A stretch of 64,000 nt of DNA from JAPPHA01 sp965242975 (GCA_965242975.1 CBDETS010000007.1:5580001-5644000), one strand, 5' to 3'. Shown: positions 36,801-45,362, numbered from the stretch's first letter. The notes: generated by a model from the sequence alone, not told the origin. Numbers and translations are program-made.

Positions 36801-37026
36801 TGGTCGCACGCACCGGATTCACGATCCCGTCCCGGATTGCATCCATCATCGCCTGGTGCTCGGTCATCGCGTTGACGATGGAAACCGGGTTCTCCGGTCG
36901 GTGAAAACTCAAACCGGCCATCGGTGGAACGTCACCAAGGTCGACAGTGTCCATTCGCTCAAGTCGTTCCAGGGGGTACGGGCCAAGATGGATCGGCCGT
37001 TTCCTGGTGCTGAAAAACCGGGTCAT
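33820..37026 (-). CDS. Self-sufficient reductive dehalogenase (RdhA domain fused to flavin/[2Fe-2S] reductase)
   Basis: 1068 aa from ATG 37026 (MTRFFSTRKRPIHLGPYPLE); an 82-codon upstream extension of the frame shows no homology. Residues 1 to about 700 resemble cobalamin-dependent reductive dehalogenases, ending with two [4Fe-4S] motifs, CESCNKCARECP (about 557-568) and CGRCMKTCPW (about 604-613). Residues about 755-1000 are a ferredoxin-reductase module (flavin-binding RQYSMCGD, NAD(P)-binding GGGIGITPMVAFA, YTCGPDRYM). From about 1010 comes a plant-type [2Fe-2S] domain, CSDGICGVCKC with a distal Cys. No Tat signal is present, so the protein should be cytosolic. This is the catabolic NAD(P)H-dependent architecture known from BhbA and NpRdhA, which debrominate hydroxybenzoates. 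The actual substrate is unknown. Confidence 0.88.
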   Translation of the reverse strand: MTRFFSTRKRPIHLGPYPLERLERMDTVDLGDVPPMAGLSFHRPENPVSIVNAMTEHQAMMDAIRDGIVNPVRATIPACPEERANHLKAFGYFADASMIGTSRLPPSARLGHPTRNPDIDRLAHDLKTRQTKTLASGIDTIMAGLKDAMEAPPASSEHHTHSIVFLYEHLRDPEPGEPGTEWIQDAQEHRACLRATETAVVLANYLRLLGFDALAHTATTTDVDLNQLAVAAGLASVESGDVVNPYVGTRFGVAAITTTMELAADGPLAPARTQPWFRTRGPAWWLGKGFTKSALSRDPYSRRRYVDGAHPFERLKRVDVPTTYIDEPNVARVPKRTDMFARAQFGDMGKANQENAAGGYYGRKSAPSMAQRHMLGAFVLLQDGTPSAGPRPDDAERNAANLKATSYWLGADAVGLSRCPEWTWYSHDATGAVLDPPHDQSVSMIIDQGYETMEGASGDDWISVAQSMRAYLRFSLLGGVLARQIRNLGYKAKAHSVLDGEVLQPPLLLLSGLGEVSRIGEVILNPFLGPRLKSGVVTTDMPMAHDRPIDFGLQKFCESCNKCARECPSGAITAGPKLMFNGYEIWKSDSQKCATYRITTPGGAMCGRCMKTCPWNLEGLFSDNAFRWAAMNVPSAAPLLARLDDTVGNGRLNDIKKWWWDIRLERDGGYHPTPEPVNRRDLQTDLDLKYEDQTLAVYPAPLAPHPWPYPFPMDREAGIEAYQAMITAKEYKARLARGERGHLHIYSNDGPSPVIRVEVAEANRISGDASHYVFRPLDGRELPCWTAGAHLDIVVAPEYLRQYSMCGDPSDRSSYEIAVLREKAGRGGSDLMHRIFVPGRKIFISHPINHFELDESATRTFLMGGGIGITPMVAFAHRLEALGAEFELHYSARSRHDAGFLDMFATTSWAGRVHHHFSDEGTRADPVAILADYQPGWHVYTCGPDRYMQAVLDAAESAGFPEEARHLEYFSVPEVPEYVNYPFTLKLAKSGREFVVPADESATDVLERNGIRVDVKCSDGICGVCKCALVSGDVEHRDFVLSNKQRESAVILCQSRAAAENGVVEIDL

Positions 37027-37599
37027 CGTGATGTCGGATCGGCCGGTGAACAAAACTGCCCGCCCGGGTCCGTCACAATTGAACCGATGTCGGTAGCGGG
37101 CGCGGGAGCACCTGAAACCGGTGACGGTTGACGTGGTGTGACCCGGAAACGGATTGTCGTCATTTGCGCGAACACGGCTGTCAAAATTTGACCCATTCAG
37201 TGTCGACCCGGCCGGCTTCCCGCGTCTGCCAAGACCGCTTTGGCCGCCCCGGAACCTCGTGCCAAGGCCCAACGGCCCGCGGTTCCGGATCGGGAGACCT
37301 GTTCAGCGTGCCTAGCATCACCCAAGGCCGGAAAAAAGACCCGGCGGCAGGCCGGCGATCATGCCGACCGGATTCCGGCAGTTGCTGCATGGACATGCGC
37401 CCGCCGCGACCGTCCCGCCGGCCGCGGGCGGCGCGGACGGCCCGGTGACCGTCTGGCCCACGCAGCGGCGCCTCATGATTTGCCAACGGTTCGTAAAGCC
37501 TGATCGTCGGCGGAACCGCCAGGTCATACCATCGACGCTCCGACATGTACGCATGTTCGGGATTCGGCTGGCTTCGATACCGGCAACCCGTGATCGAGA
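37027..37599. other. Upstream region of the reductive dehalogenase gene
   Basis: 573 bases without a recognised gene, between the dehalogenase start and the stop of pcs. It contains a perfect 13-bp palindrome at 37180-37192. The remainder is GC-rich with several short inverted repeats but no identifiable ORF. Confidence 0.45.
37180..37192 (-). promoter_or_regulatory. Palindrome overlapping a -35-like hexamer upstream of the dehalogenase
   Basis: GTCAAA-A-TTTGAC, 154 bases upstream of the dehalogenase start. On the minus strand its inner edge provides TTGACA (37184-37179). No convincing -10 follows at 17 bases. A candidate regulator-binding site only. Confidence 0.35.
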
Positions 37600-38301
37600 C
37601 TAACCATCCGATCCGCGTTCCGGGAAGACCTGCTGCAAGATCCCCGCAAACGCGAGATAGATCGTGCTCAATGTCAGGGTCGTGGTCACCAGCGGGCCGG
37701 GATTGAAGGCCAACCATGCGGCGGCGCCGGCGCTCGCAGTCCAGATGCCGGCAACCGGAAGGCTGATCAGGCGCCATCGGGCCGTTCTGATCGGATGGAT
37801 GAACTTCAGGTTGGTGAACATCGAGGCGGCAAAGACAACCACGACCGCGAGAATGACCCAGAAATTGGGCTGAAGTGCAAAGAGCACGAGCACAACCATG
37901 TTCCAACAGGCAGGGAACCCTGCAAAACTGTTGTCCTTGGTCTTCATCCGGGTATCGGCAAAGTAGATTGCGCTGGCGTAAACGATGACGACGATGCAGA
38001 TCCAACCGGTCCAGCCGGGAAGAAGCCCGCTTTCGAACAGGGCAAACGCCGGAATGAAAACGTAGGTCAGGAAATCGATGATCAGGTCGAGTAGACTGCC
38101 GTCATACTGGGGCGCGTTCTTCGAGATCTCGTATTTTCGGGCGAGCGGGCCATCGATTCCGTCGACGACGAACGCGACCATCAGCCACAAGAACATCAAC
38201 TCCCACTTCCCGTTCGCCGCGGCAAGCATGGCCAGAATGGCGCAAACCGCTCCCGTCGCGGTCAGGTAGTGAACGAGCAGGGCCTTGATTCGCACCGTCA
38301 T
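37600..38301 (-). CDS. pcs: Phosphatidylcholine synthase
   Basis: A 233-aa inner-membrane CDP-alcohol phosphatidyltransferase that condenses CDP-diacylglycerol with choline. The catalytic motif is VVDGIDGPLARKY followed by YDGSLLDLIIDF (DGxxAR...GxxxD/xxxD type). About seven hydrophobic segments follow. Pcs is characteristic of alphaproteobacteria and some host-associated bacteria, and requires external choline, suggesting a choline-containing habitat. It is not obviously part of an operon. Confidence 0.93.
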   Translation of the reverse strand: MTVRIKALLVHYLTATGAVCAILAMLAAANGKWELMFLWLMVAFVVDGIDGPLARKYEISKNAPQYDGSLLDLIIDFLTYVFIPAFALFESGLLPGWTGWICIVVIVYASAIYFADTRMKTKDNSFAGFPACWNMVVLVLFALQPNFWVILAVVVVFAASMFTNLKFIHPIRTARWRLISLPVAGIWTASAGAAAWLAFNPGPLVTTTLTLSTIYLAFAGILQQVFPERGSDG

Positions 38302-38509
38302 GCGCGCGTCCTGTTATGGCTCCGGCCTGGGTGAGGGGTAACATCGCATGTTCTTTCTACAAGTCCAAACGGGATTCTCGGAATGATCTGCCGATCCCGT
38401 GGCTCCACGACAGGGTTGCCCGTTCGGGATGTCATCGGTAACGCGGGAGGGCGCTTGCAATCCATCGAACGGGAGCGACATTTGCGAGGATCACGTCGTG
38501 GCCCTGGAC

Positions 38510-39436
38510 TCAGGCTTTCGGATGGGCCGATCGATAGACATCCATCAAATGGGCCTGTTCGACTGCCGTATAGATCTGCGTCGTCGACAGCGATGCGTGC
38601 CCGAGAAGCTCCTGGATCGTCCGCAGGTCGCCTCCAGCCGCGAGCAGGTGAGTCGCAAATGCGTGTCTCATGGCATGCGGCGTCGTGCCTGCGGGCAGGC
38701 CGAGCTGCAGCCGCGCGCGTTCGATCGCCTTTCGTGCGATTCGCGGGTTCAGCGGTCCTCCCCGCACTCCGAAAAACAATGGGCCTTCCGCCTTGCCCGC
38801 GAACGGGCAGACTTCGAGATAAGCGTCGATGGCTTCCCGGACTCGGGGCAAGACCGGAACCATCCGTTGACGTCCGCCTTTTCCCGTGATCCGCAGCATG
38901 TCCTTCAAGGGCGCATCCCGGCGCTGCAGCGCCAGGGCCTCCGAAATTCGCAACCCGCACCCATACAAGAGGATGACCAGGGCGGCATCCCGTGCACCGA
39001 CCCACGCCGTGGTTGCCTGATCTTCGAGCGTGTTCACCAGGGAACTCGCGTCATCGGGTGCAACCGGTCGAGGTAGGCCTACCGCAAATTTGGGCGCACG
39101 GGTCGAGTGTACGGCCGGCGCTTCGACCCCTTCGTTGTCGCCCAGCCAGCGGAAGAAGGACTTAACCGAGGAAATCGACCGCGCCAGGGAGCGCGCCGAC
39201 ACGCCGCGTGCGCGTTCCCGCGACATCCACGCCCTCATGTCCGTGCGGTCGATACGCCCGAGGCGCTTCAGGTTGACGGGTTCGGCGACGTGGCCTTCAA
39301 GGAACTTCAGGAATCCGCGAACGTCGCGCCCGTATGACATTACCGTGTTTTCGGACCGGCCGCCGACTGCCGAGAGCGCGTTTAACCATCGGGAAACGAC
39401 CTTGGTCGAGAACGATTCCTTCAGGCGTCCAGCCAT
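38510..39436 (-). CDS. xerC: Tyrosine recombinase XerC
   Basis: A 308-aa chromosome-dimer-resolution recombinase. The N-terminal SAM-like domain begins SRWLNALSAVGGRSENTVMS. Catalytic motifs: LYGCGLRISEALAL (Arg), ITGKGGRQRMVPV (Lys), THAMRHAFATHLLAAGGDL-type HxxR block (PHAMRHAFATHLL), LGHASLSTTQIYTAVE (Tyr). It directly follows and overlaps the DUF484 gene by 16 bases, the arrangement seen around xerC in many proteobacteria. This supports xerC over xerD. Confidence 0.92.
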   Translation of the reverse strand: MAGRLKESFSTKVVSRWLNALSAVGGRSENTVMSYGRDVRGFLKFLEGHVAEPVNLKRLGRIDRTDMRAWMSRERARGVSARSLARSISSVKSFFRWLGDNEGVEAPAVHSTRAPKFAVGLPRPVAPDDASSLVNTLEDQATTAWVGARDAALVILLYGCGLRISEALALQRRDAPLKDMLRITGKGGRQRMVPVLPRVREAIDAYLEVCPFAGKAEGPLFFGVRGGPLNPRIARKAIERARLQLGLPAGTTPHAMRHAFATHLLAAGGDLRTIQELLGHASLSTTQIYTAVEQAHLMDVYRSAHPKA

Positions 39437-40113
39437 CGTTCAAACATACGCCCCATGACCTGGCCGAGAAACCTCAGAAGATCCGGTTTCAGGCTGGGGA
39501 CAAACTGGCTCGGGTCGGCGGAACCGAGCACGATCATGGCCGCCATGCCTTTCTTGCCGGTGTCAATTCGAATGACGGCTTCGGAGCAGACTTTCGTATC
39601 CAGCTCTCCATAGACAGTCGGGTCCGCCACGTGAACGCGGCGCAAGACCACAGACCGTGGCAACGTCATGATGTCTTTCGAGACATAGTCGTCAATGCCG
39701 CCCGGCTCAAGCTTTACGACTCGCGGACCGGTAGCCGAATCACTCAGGATTCGGTCGGATTCCAGACAAATCCGTACTGCCGCAACGTTCAGTACCTCCC
39801 GAAACTCGGTGTCCGACATTTCGACAAACGAGTTCCAGTCTCTGGCCTCGAGGGCGATGAGCACCGCCCTGTGAATCTGGTTCGTACTCGCGACATTGTC
39901 GTACGCGGCCGAGAGGACGGCCCGGTGGGTGTCTTCGAGTGCCGAGAGCCGGTGTTCCAGGCGATTGATGGCGACTCCCCGGAGATCGACGACATTGGGT
40001 CCCTGTTCCGAATCGGAGGCGGCCACGAGCGCCCTCATGATGTCCCGGTCGTGCAGAACGATCTGCGGTTCAGACAGGATCAGGGCTCGAATGTGTTGGA
40101 GATCAACCGTCAT
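39421..40113 (-). CDS. DUF484 family protein
   Basis: 230 aa. N-terminal helical part (DIMRALVAASDSEQGPNVVD followed by LEHRLSAL) and a GAF-like domain ending GMAAMIVLGSADPSQFVPS and FLGQVMGRMFERWL. DUF484 genes habitually precede xerC. Function is uncharacterised; a sensory or regulatory role is inferred from the GAF-like fold. It lies 29 bases after the transaldolase stop, so transaldolase, DUF484 and xerC look like one operon. Confidence 0.88.
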   Translation of the reverse strand: MTVDLQHIRALILSEPQIVLHDRDIMRALVAASDSEQGPNVVDLRGVAINRLEHRLSALEDTHRAVLSAAYDNVASTNQIHRAVLIALEARDWNSFVEMSDTEFREVLNVAAVRICLESDRILSDSATGPRVVKLEPGGIDDYVSKDIMTLPRSVVLRRVHVADPTVYGELDTKVCSEAVIRIDTGKKGMAAMIVLGSADPSQFVPSLKPDLLRFLGQVMGRMFERWLDA

Positions 40114-40142
40114 CGTGGTGGTTTACGATCCCTGGTTCGGCG

Positions 40143-40799
40143 TCACTTCACGATATTCTGGCCGGTCTTCGCCCAGTCCGAGAGAAAGGCTTCTATGCCG
40201 CGGTCGGTCAACGGATGATTCACGAGTTTGCGGATCACCCCGGGTGGGGCTGTCGCCACGTCGGCGCCGGTCCGCGCGCACTCGGCAATGTGATTGACGC
40301 TCCGGATGGACGCCGCAAGGACCTCGGTCTCGAACCCGTAGTTGTCATAGATGTGGCGAATGTCACTGATCAGGTCGAGGCCGTCGAGGTTGATGTCGTC
40401 AAGCCTGCCAATGAACGGGGAAATGAAGGTAGCGCCCGCCTTGGCAGCCAACAATGCCTGGTTGGCCGAAAAACACAGCGTCACATTCACCATGCAACCG
40501 TCATTTGCCAATGCCCTGCACGCCTTCAGCCCGTCCCAGGTCATGGGAACCTTGACGGCAATGTTGTCCGCGATTTCCGCGAGGCTTCGCCCTTCCCGAA
40601 TCATGGCGGCCGATTCGGTTGCAACGACCTCGGCGCTGACAGGGCCGTCGACGAGTTCACAGATCTCACGTGTGACTTCCCGGATATCCCTCCCGGCCTT
40701 CAGGATCAGCGAGGGATTCGTGGTCACGCCGTCGACCATTCCAAGCTCGTTGAGTTCGGAAATCGCGCCGACGTCGGCAGTGTCGACAAAAAACTTCAT
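40143..40799 (-). CDS. Transaldolase / fructose-6-phosphate aldolase family
   Basis: A 218-aa small-type transaldolase with the usual blocks: MKFFVDTADVGAI, DGVTTNPSLILKAG, NIAVKVPMTWDGLKA with the Schiff-base lysine, VTLCFSANQALLAAKAGA, SPFIGRLDDI and GADVATAPPGVIRKL. It transfers or cleaves dihydroxyacetone units in the pentose-phosphate pathway (TalC/Fsa subfamily). Divergent from priA, a pairing common in alphaproteobacteria. Whether it acts as transaldolase or aldolase cannot be decided here. Confidence 0.92.
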   Translation of the reverse strand: MKFFVDTADVGAISELNELGMVDGVTTNPSLILKAGRDIREVTREICELVDGPVSAEVVATESAAMIREGRSLAEIADNIAVKVPMTWDGLKACRALANDGCMVNVTLCFSANQALLAAKAGATFISPFIGRLDDINLDGLDLISDIRHIYDNYGFETEVLAASIRSVNHIAECARTGADVATAPPGVIRKLVNHPLTDRGIEAFLSDWAKTGQNIVK

Positions 40800-40903
40800 G
40801 CTCCGGTTCCAGTCTGTTCGAGGTGGTTGGTTCCCGTACCAGCGACAAAGATATATGCATATGCGGTGCTGTGCAAACCGTATACGGTAGATGGGTGGAG
40901 ATC

Positions 40904-43108
40904 ATGAATCCTCGGGACGAGGTCATCGGATTCGGATCAGGCGACACGGTGTCCGTGTTGACTGCCCAGCCTGTCAACCGGCTCCTCGACTACCGGATGT
41001 CCGAAGGAGGGGGGCAGGTCGGCTGCTTTGTCGAAGTCCCTCTCGGGCCTCGAACGGTGACCGGGGTCGTCTGGGGGCCGGGGCAGGGTCAATTCGATCG
41101 CACGAAACTCCGTGCGATTGGGCGCGTCCTGGACGTTCCTCCCTTGCGTACGGAGCTGATGCGATTTCTCGCCCGCGCTTCGGAATATACGGTCTCCCCG
41201 CTCAATTCGTTGCTGGCGCTCGCCACGCGCGTCCAGGGACTGGGCGATCCGCCCAGGTTCAGGCAGGTCTACATCGCCGGTGACGGCCGTCCTTCCCGTA
41301 TGACCCCGGCCAGGCAACGTGTGCTCGACGTTTTCCGGAGCCAGCCAGAGGCCGAGTACTCCCTCCGAGACCTGGTGTCCCAGGCCGGGGTGTCGGCCTC
41401 GGTCATCAAGGGATTGGAAGATCATGACAGTGTCGTCCGCGTTCAGCGCCCCTGGTACGAGCCGTTCCCGGGCCTGGATCTCGAAAGGGCGGGCCCCGAA
41501 CTGACCCCGCAACAGCAGCAGGCTGCAGAGCACATCAAGAAATGGACCCGAAAAGGCGAACACAAGGCGTGCCTGCTGAATGGAGTTACCGGGTCCGGAA
41601 AGACGGCCGTTTACCTGGATGCCGTCGGCGAATGCATCAAGGGCGGGCGGCAAGCCCTGGTCATGCTCCCGGAAATCGCCCTGACCGAGGAGTTTCTCGA
41701 CCGGGTCAGTGAAAGGTTTGGGGTCGTACCGGCCACATGGCACTCCGGGGTGTCTTCCTTCGAGCGGCGCCGATGCTGGAGAATGGTCGCCGAGAACCGG
41801 GCGCAACTGGTCGTCGGTGCGCGGTCCGCGCTGTTTCTTCCGTTTGCGAATCTCGGAATCGTCGTCGTCGACGAGGAACACGACAGTTCGTTCAAGCAGG
41901 AGGACGGCGTCTTTTACAATGCGCGGGACATGGCGGTTCTCAGGGCGTCGATCTGCCGGGCCGTTGCGGTCCTGGTCTCGGCGACTCCATCGCTTGAGAG
42001 TTGGGTAAACTGGAAGTCGGGAAAGTACTCCGGGGTCCGGTTGCCGAAACGATACGGCGCGGCGACTTTGCCGGAACTGCGCGCGATCGACCTTCGTCAG
42101 GAGAGCATTGATCCCGGTCGATGGATTTCGCCTTCGCTGGCCGAAGCGGTTGAGTCGAGCCTGGAAGAGGGCAGGCAGGCGTTGCTGTTTCTGAATCGCC
42201 GAGGATATGCGCCGGTCACGGTCTGCCGGGAATGCGGGCACCAGATCGGATGCGAACACTGCGATGCACGTCTTGTCCTGCATCAAATGCAACGGTTATT
42301 GATGTGCCATCAGTGCGGGGAAACGCAGGCGGTGCCGTCGACCTGCGTCAACTGCGGGGTTTCCGGGAAACTGGCGGCGATCGGTCCCGGTGTCGAGCGA
42401 CTGGCGGAAGAGGCTTTCGATCGTTTCCCCAATGCCCGATTGACCGTGTTTTCATCGGATCTTGCCCAGTCGGGCCACGAAATCCGAAATCGAATTCGGG
42501 AGATCGCCGCCGGAAACGTGGACATTGTCATTGGAACCCAGATGGTGGCGAAAGGGCACCATTTCCCTCTGCTCAGTACCGTCGGCGTAATCGACGCGGA
42601 CCTGGGTCTCAGGGGAGGCGACCTTCGGGCAGCCGAACGGACGTTCCAGTTGATTCACCAGGTGTCCGGGCGAGCGGGCAGGGACGGCACGCGGGGAGTA
42701 TCGCTCATACAGACCCACCAGCCCGATCACGAGGTCATCAAGGCGATTCTTTCCGGTGACGGAGAGGCGTTTCGACGCTCGGAGGCGGAACTTCGCAAGG
42801 CGGTCGGCGCACCTCCTTTCGGTCGTTTCGCGGCGGCCATTCTATCGGGCACTGATCTCGACTCGGTCAATGGCGCGGCGCAGGAATTCGCGCGGAACGC
42901 CGGTATCCTGCGGAGAGGGAAGATCGAGTTGTACGGCCCCGCTCCTGCCCCGATCGCGCGCGTACGGGGAAGGTACAGGGTGCGCTTCCTGGCGAAATCC
43001 GCCAAGGAAACCCCGATCCAGGGACGATTGCGGACGTGGCGCGACTCGGTCAAGGTTCCATCAAGCGTTCGCATGCAGATCGACGTGGATCCCCAAAGCT
43101 TTCTCTGA
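40904..43108 (+). CDS. priA: Primosomal protein N' (replication-restart helicase PriA)
   Basis: 734 aa from ATG 40904, preceded by GGTGGAG. The N-terminal 3'-end-binding domain (MNPRDEVIGFGSGDTVSVLT) is followed by helicase motifs LLNGVTGSGKTAVYLDAV (Walker A), IVVVDEEHDSSFKQED (DEEH box) and LVSATPSLES. The zinc-binding insert has four CxxC pairs (CRECGHQIGCEHC, CHQCGE, CVNC). Helicase lobe 2 has IGTQMVAKGHHFP and HQVSGRAGRDG. Length is normal for the family. Confidence 0.95.
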   Translation: MNPRDEVIGFGSGDTVSVLTAQPVNRLLDYRMSEGGGQVGCFVEVPLGPRTVTGVVWGPGQGQFDRTKLRAIGRVLDVPPLRTELMRFLARASEYTVSPLNSLLALATRVQGLGDPPRFRQVYIAGDGRPSRMTPARQRVLDVFRSQPEAEYSLRDLVSQAGVSASVIKGLEDHDSVVRVQRPWYEPFPGLDLERAGPELTPQQQQAAEHIKKWTRKGEHKACLLNGVTGSGKTAVYLDAVGECIKGGRQALVMLPEIALTEEFLDRVSERFGVVPATWHSGVSSFERRRCWRMVAENRAQLVVGARSALFLPFANLGIVVVDEEHDSSFKQEDGVFYNARDMAVLRASICRAVAVLVSATPSLESWVNWKSGKYSGVRLPKRYGAATLPELRAIDLRQESIDPGRWISPSLAEAVESSLEEGRQALLFLNRRGYAPVTVCRECGHQIGCEHCDARLVLHQMQRLLMCHQCGETQAVPSTCVNCGVSGKLAAIGPGVERLAEEAFDRFPNARLTVFSSDLAQSGHEIRNRIREIAAGNVDIVIGTQMVAKGHHFPLLSTVGVIDADLGLRGGDLRAAERTFQLIHQVSGRAGRDGTRGVSLIQTHQPDHEVIKAILSGDGEAFRRSEAELRKAVGAPPFGRFAAAILSGTDLDSVNGAAQEFARNAGILRRGKIELYGPAPAPIARVRGRYRVRFLAKSAKETPIQGRLRTWRDSVKVPSSVRMQIDVDPQSFL

Positions 43109-43326
43109 TGGCGGCGAGTCCCGGGCATGGTTCGCCTTGTTTCCCGGCCGTCGTGGCCCTGGGCACCGTCCTTTGTTGCGGCAGGGATTACCGTCGTCGG
43201 GCGCAGAGGCCTGTCATGCGCGTGTGACCGGACCGCTGCGCGGGAGTCGGGGTCGGCGCAATTGGGCTGGAAGTACACGTGGCCTGCCGGTACAAGGCCG
43301 ACTGTTTCGAGGCGAGCCGAGTTCGG
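43109..43326. other. priA-hisC spacer
   Basis: 218 bases with no recognised gene or clear terminator. Confidence 0.3.
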
Positions 43327-44418
43327 ATGAATAATCCTGCCAGACCACAACCACACCCCGAAATCCTGAAGATCGCGGCCTATGTCGGCGGACGCAGCGC
43401 CGTTGCCGGCATGCGCGATGTCGTCAAGCTGTCGTCGAACGAAAATCCCTGCGGACCATGTCGCTCGGCCCGGCGGGCCGCTCGGGAGGCACTGGAAGAC
43501 CTGGCCGTTTATCCATCCGGCGATCACCGTGAACTCCGGGCGGCAATCGCCGATGTCCATGGGTTGCCGGCCGGACAGATCGTGTGCGGCGCAGGATCCG
43601 ACGACCTGATTTCGTTGCTGTGCCGGTGTTATTCGGGGCCAGGCGACGAGGTGGTCTTCACCGAACACGGATTCTCGATGTACCGGATTTCGGCCCTTGC
43701 CGCCGGTGCGATTCCGCGGGCAGCGCGGGAACGCGACCGGTGCCTTGACGTCGGTCTGCTGGCGGAGGAATTTTCCGAGCGAACGCGCCTGGTTTTCATT
43801 GCCAACCCCAACAATCCGACCGGAACGATGGTGACGGAAGACGAAATCCGGCGACTTGCCGATGCGGTTCCACCTCGCGCAATACTGGCAATCGACGGCG
43901 CGTACGTGGAGTACGTGGAGGGATCCGACGGCGGCGCGTCGCTGGTCCTCGAACGCGACAACGTGGTGATGCTGCGCACGTTTTCGAAACTTCATGGCCT
44001 TGCGTCGCTCCGGGTCGGGTGGGCGCTGGCGCCGGCAGAGATGACCGACGTCCTGAACCGGGCTCGGGGGCCATTCAATGTCTCGGCACCTGGTCTGGCC
44101 GCGGCCGCCGCGGCCGTCAGGGACCAGGCCTATGCCACGCACTGCCGTCGCGAGAATGCACGCTGGAGAGATTGGCTGTTTTCCCGGCTGTCCGGTCCCG
44201 CACTCGAAATCGACAGGTCCCAGGCGAATTTCCTGTTGCTGCGGTTCGGGTCTCCGGAGACCGCGCGGGCGGTCTACACGCATCTGCTGGCGCGGGGCGT
44301 GATCACGCGCAGGGTCGACGATTACGGATTCCCGCACGCCGTGAGGGCTTCGGTCGGTGACGAGGAGGGTTGCAGGCGCCTGGTCCAGGGTCTGGAATCC
44401 TTTTGGGAGGAAACCTGA
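43327..44418 (+). CDS. hisC: Histidinol-phosphate / aromatic aminotransferase
   Basis: A 363-aa PLP enzyme from ATG 43327. Key motifs: KLSSNENPCGP, GAGSDDLISLLCR, IANPNNPTGTMV, AIDGAYVEYVEG, and the Schiff-base lysine in RTFSKLHGLASLRVGWAL. Its partner tyrC starts two bases after its stop. HisC next to TyrC is common in alphaproteobacteria, where HisC often also transaminates prephenate or phenylpyruvate. It could therefore serve tyrosine/phenylalanine synthesis as well as histidine synthesis. Confidence 0.92.
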   Translation: MNNPARPQPHPEILKIAAYVGGRSAVAGMRDVVKLSSNENPCGPCRSARRAAREALEDLAVYPSGDHRELRAAIADVHGLPAGQIVCGAGSDDLISLLCRCYSGPGDEVVFTEHGFSMYRISALAAGAIPRAARERDRCLDVGLLAEEFSERTRLVFIANPNNPTGTMVTEDEIRRLADAVPPRAILAIDGAYVEYVEGSDGGASLVLERDNVVMLRTFSKLHGLASLRVGWALAPAEMTDVLNRARGPFNVSAPGLAAAAAAVRDQAYATHCRRENARWRDWLFSRLSGPALEIDRSQANFLLLRFGSPETARAVYTHLLARGVITRRVDDYGFPHAVRASVGDEEGCRRLVQGLESFWEET

Positions 44419-44420
44419 CA

Positions 44421-45356
44421 ATGGCACGGGTTTACGAACGCATCGCACTGATCGGGTTGGGCTTGATTGCGTCCTCGATGGCTCATTCGATCAGGAAGTT
44501 CGGCCTGGCGGGATCGATCGCCGGGCATGCGCGCTCCAGCGAGACACGGGAAACCGTTCGCGAACTCGGCTTCTGCGACGAGGTCTTTGATACGGCCTCC
44601 GAAGCGGTACGGGGTGCGGACCTGGTCGTCTTGTGCACTCCGGTCGGGGTGATGGGTGATGTCGTTGAAGAGATCGGGCCGTGCCTCGCCCCCGGCACCA
44701 CGCTCTCGGAGGTCGGATCGGTCAAGATGGCGGTCATCCGGGCCGTCACGCCACGGGTGCCGGCCGGGGTACACTTTGTTCCGACCCACCCCGTCGCCGG
44801 CACCGAAATGTCCGGGCCCAGATCAGGATTTGCCGAGTTGTTCGAAAACCGGTGGTGCCTGTTTACGCCGCTGCCGGGAACGTGCCCGGAGGCGATTGAA
44901 CGGCTCCGGAACCTGTGGCGCCTCATGGGTGCCCGGGTCGACGAAATGGACCCGGAGCGCCACGACATGGTGCTGGCGGTCACTTCGCACATTCCCCATT
45001 TGATTGCCTATACGATGGTTGGGGTTGCAGACGATTTGCGCAGGGTCAACAACTCGGAAGTGGTCCAGTATTCGGCGGCCGGATTTCGGGATTTTACCCG
45101 TATCGCGGCATCCGACCCAACGATGTGGCGCGATGTATTCATGAACAACCAAAAGGCGACCCTGGAAATCCTCGGCCGGTTTTCAGAGGAGTTGTCCGTT
45201 TTGCAGAGAGCCATTCGGCGCGGTGACGGGGAGCTTCTACACGAGTATTTTTCCCGGACCCGTTCGATTCGGCGCGGAATCATTGAAGCCGGGCAGGATA
45301 CCGGCTTGCCGGATTTCGGACGAGCCCACGTTTCCGGAGACCGAGACCCGGCTTGA
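44421..45356 (+). CDS. tyrC: Prephenate/arogenate (cyclohexadienyl) dehydrogenase
   Basis: A 311-aa NAD(P)-dependent enzyme of tyrosine synthesis. Rossmann motif RIALIGLGLIASSMAHSIRK is at the N-terminus. Family blocks are VVLCTPVGVM, LSEVGSVKMAVI, FVPTHPVAGTEMSGP and the second-domain ITSHIPH-type block AVTSHIPHLIAYTMVG. ATG 44421 follows GGAGGAAACCTGACA, so the ribosome-binding site lies within the end of hisC. The stop codon sits in a GC-rich hairpin. Confidence 0.93.
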   Translation: MARVYERIALIGLGLIASSMAHSIRKFGLAGSIAGHARSSETRETVRELGFCDEVFDTASEAVRGADLVVLCTPVGVMGDVVEEIGPCLAPGTTLSEVGSVKMAVIRAVTPRVPAGVHFVPTHPVAGTEMSGPRSGFAELFENRWCLFTPLPGTCPEAIERLRNLWRLMGARVDEMDPERHDMVLAVTSHIPHLIAYTMVGVADDLRRVNNSEVVQYSAAGFRDFTRIAASDPTMWRDVFMNNQKATLEILGRFSEELSVLQRAIRRGDGELLHEYFSRTRSIRRGIIEAGQDTGLPDFGRAHVSGDRDPA

Positions 45357-45362
45357 GCCGGG
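45347..45362 (+). terminator. Hairpin over the tyrC stop codon
   Basis: CCCGGCT-TG-AGCCGGG, a 7-bp inverted repeat spanning TGA 45354-45356. The nominal loop is too tight, so the real stem would be shorter. There is no U-tract. A weak terminator candidate. Confidence 0.35.

Noticed and set aside
35542..37131. Plus-strand ORF of 529 codons
   Set aside because: Antisense to the dehalogenase gene; no recognisable domain.
37027..37272. 82-codon N-terminal extension of the dehalogenase frame
   Set aside because: No Tat or other signal motif, unlike known RdhA starts; the conserved region begins at ATG 37026.
42727..44448. Minus-strand ORF of 573 codons
   Set aside because: Antisense to priA 3' end and hisC, both certain genes.
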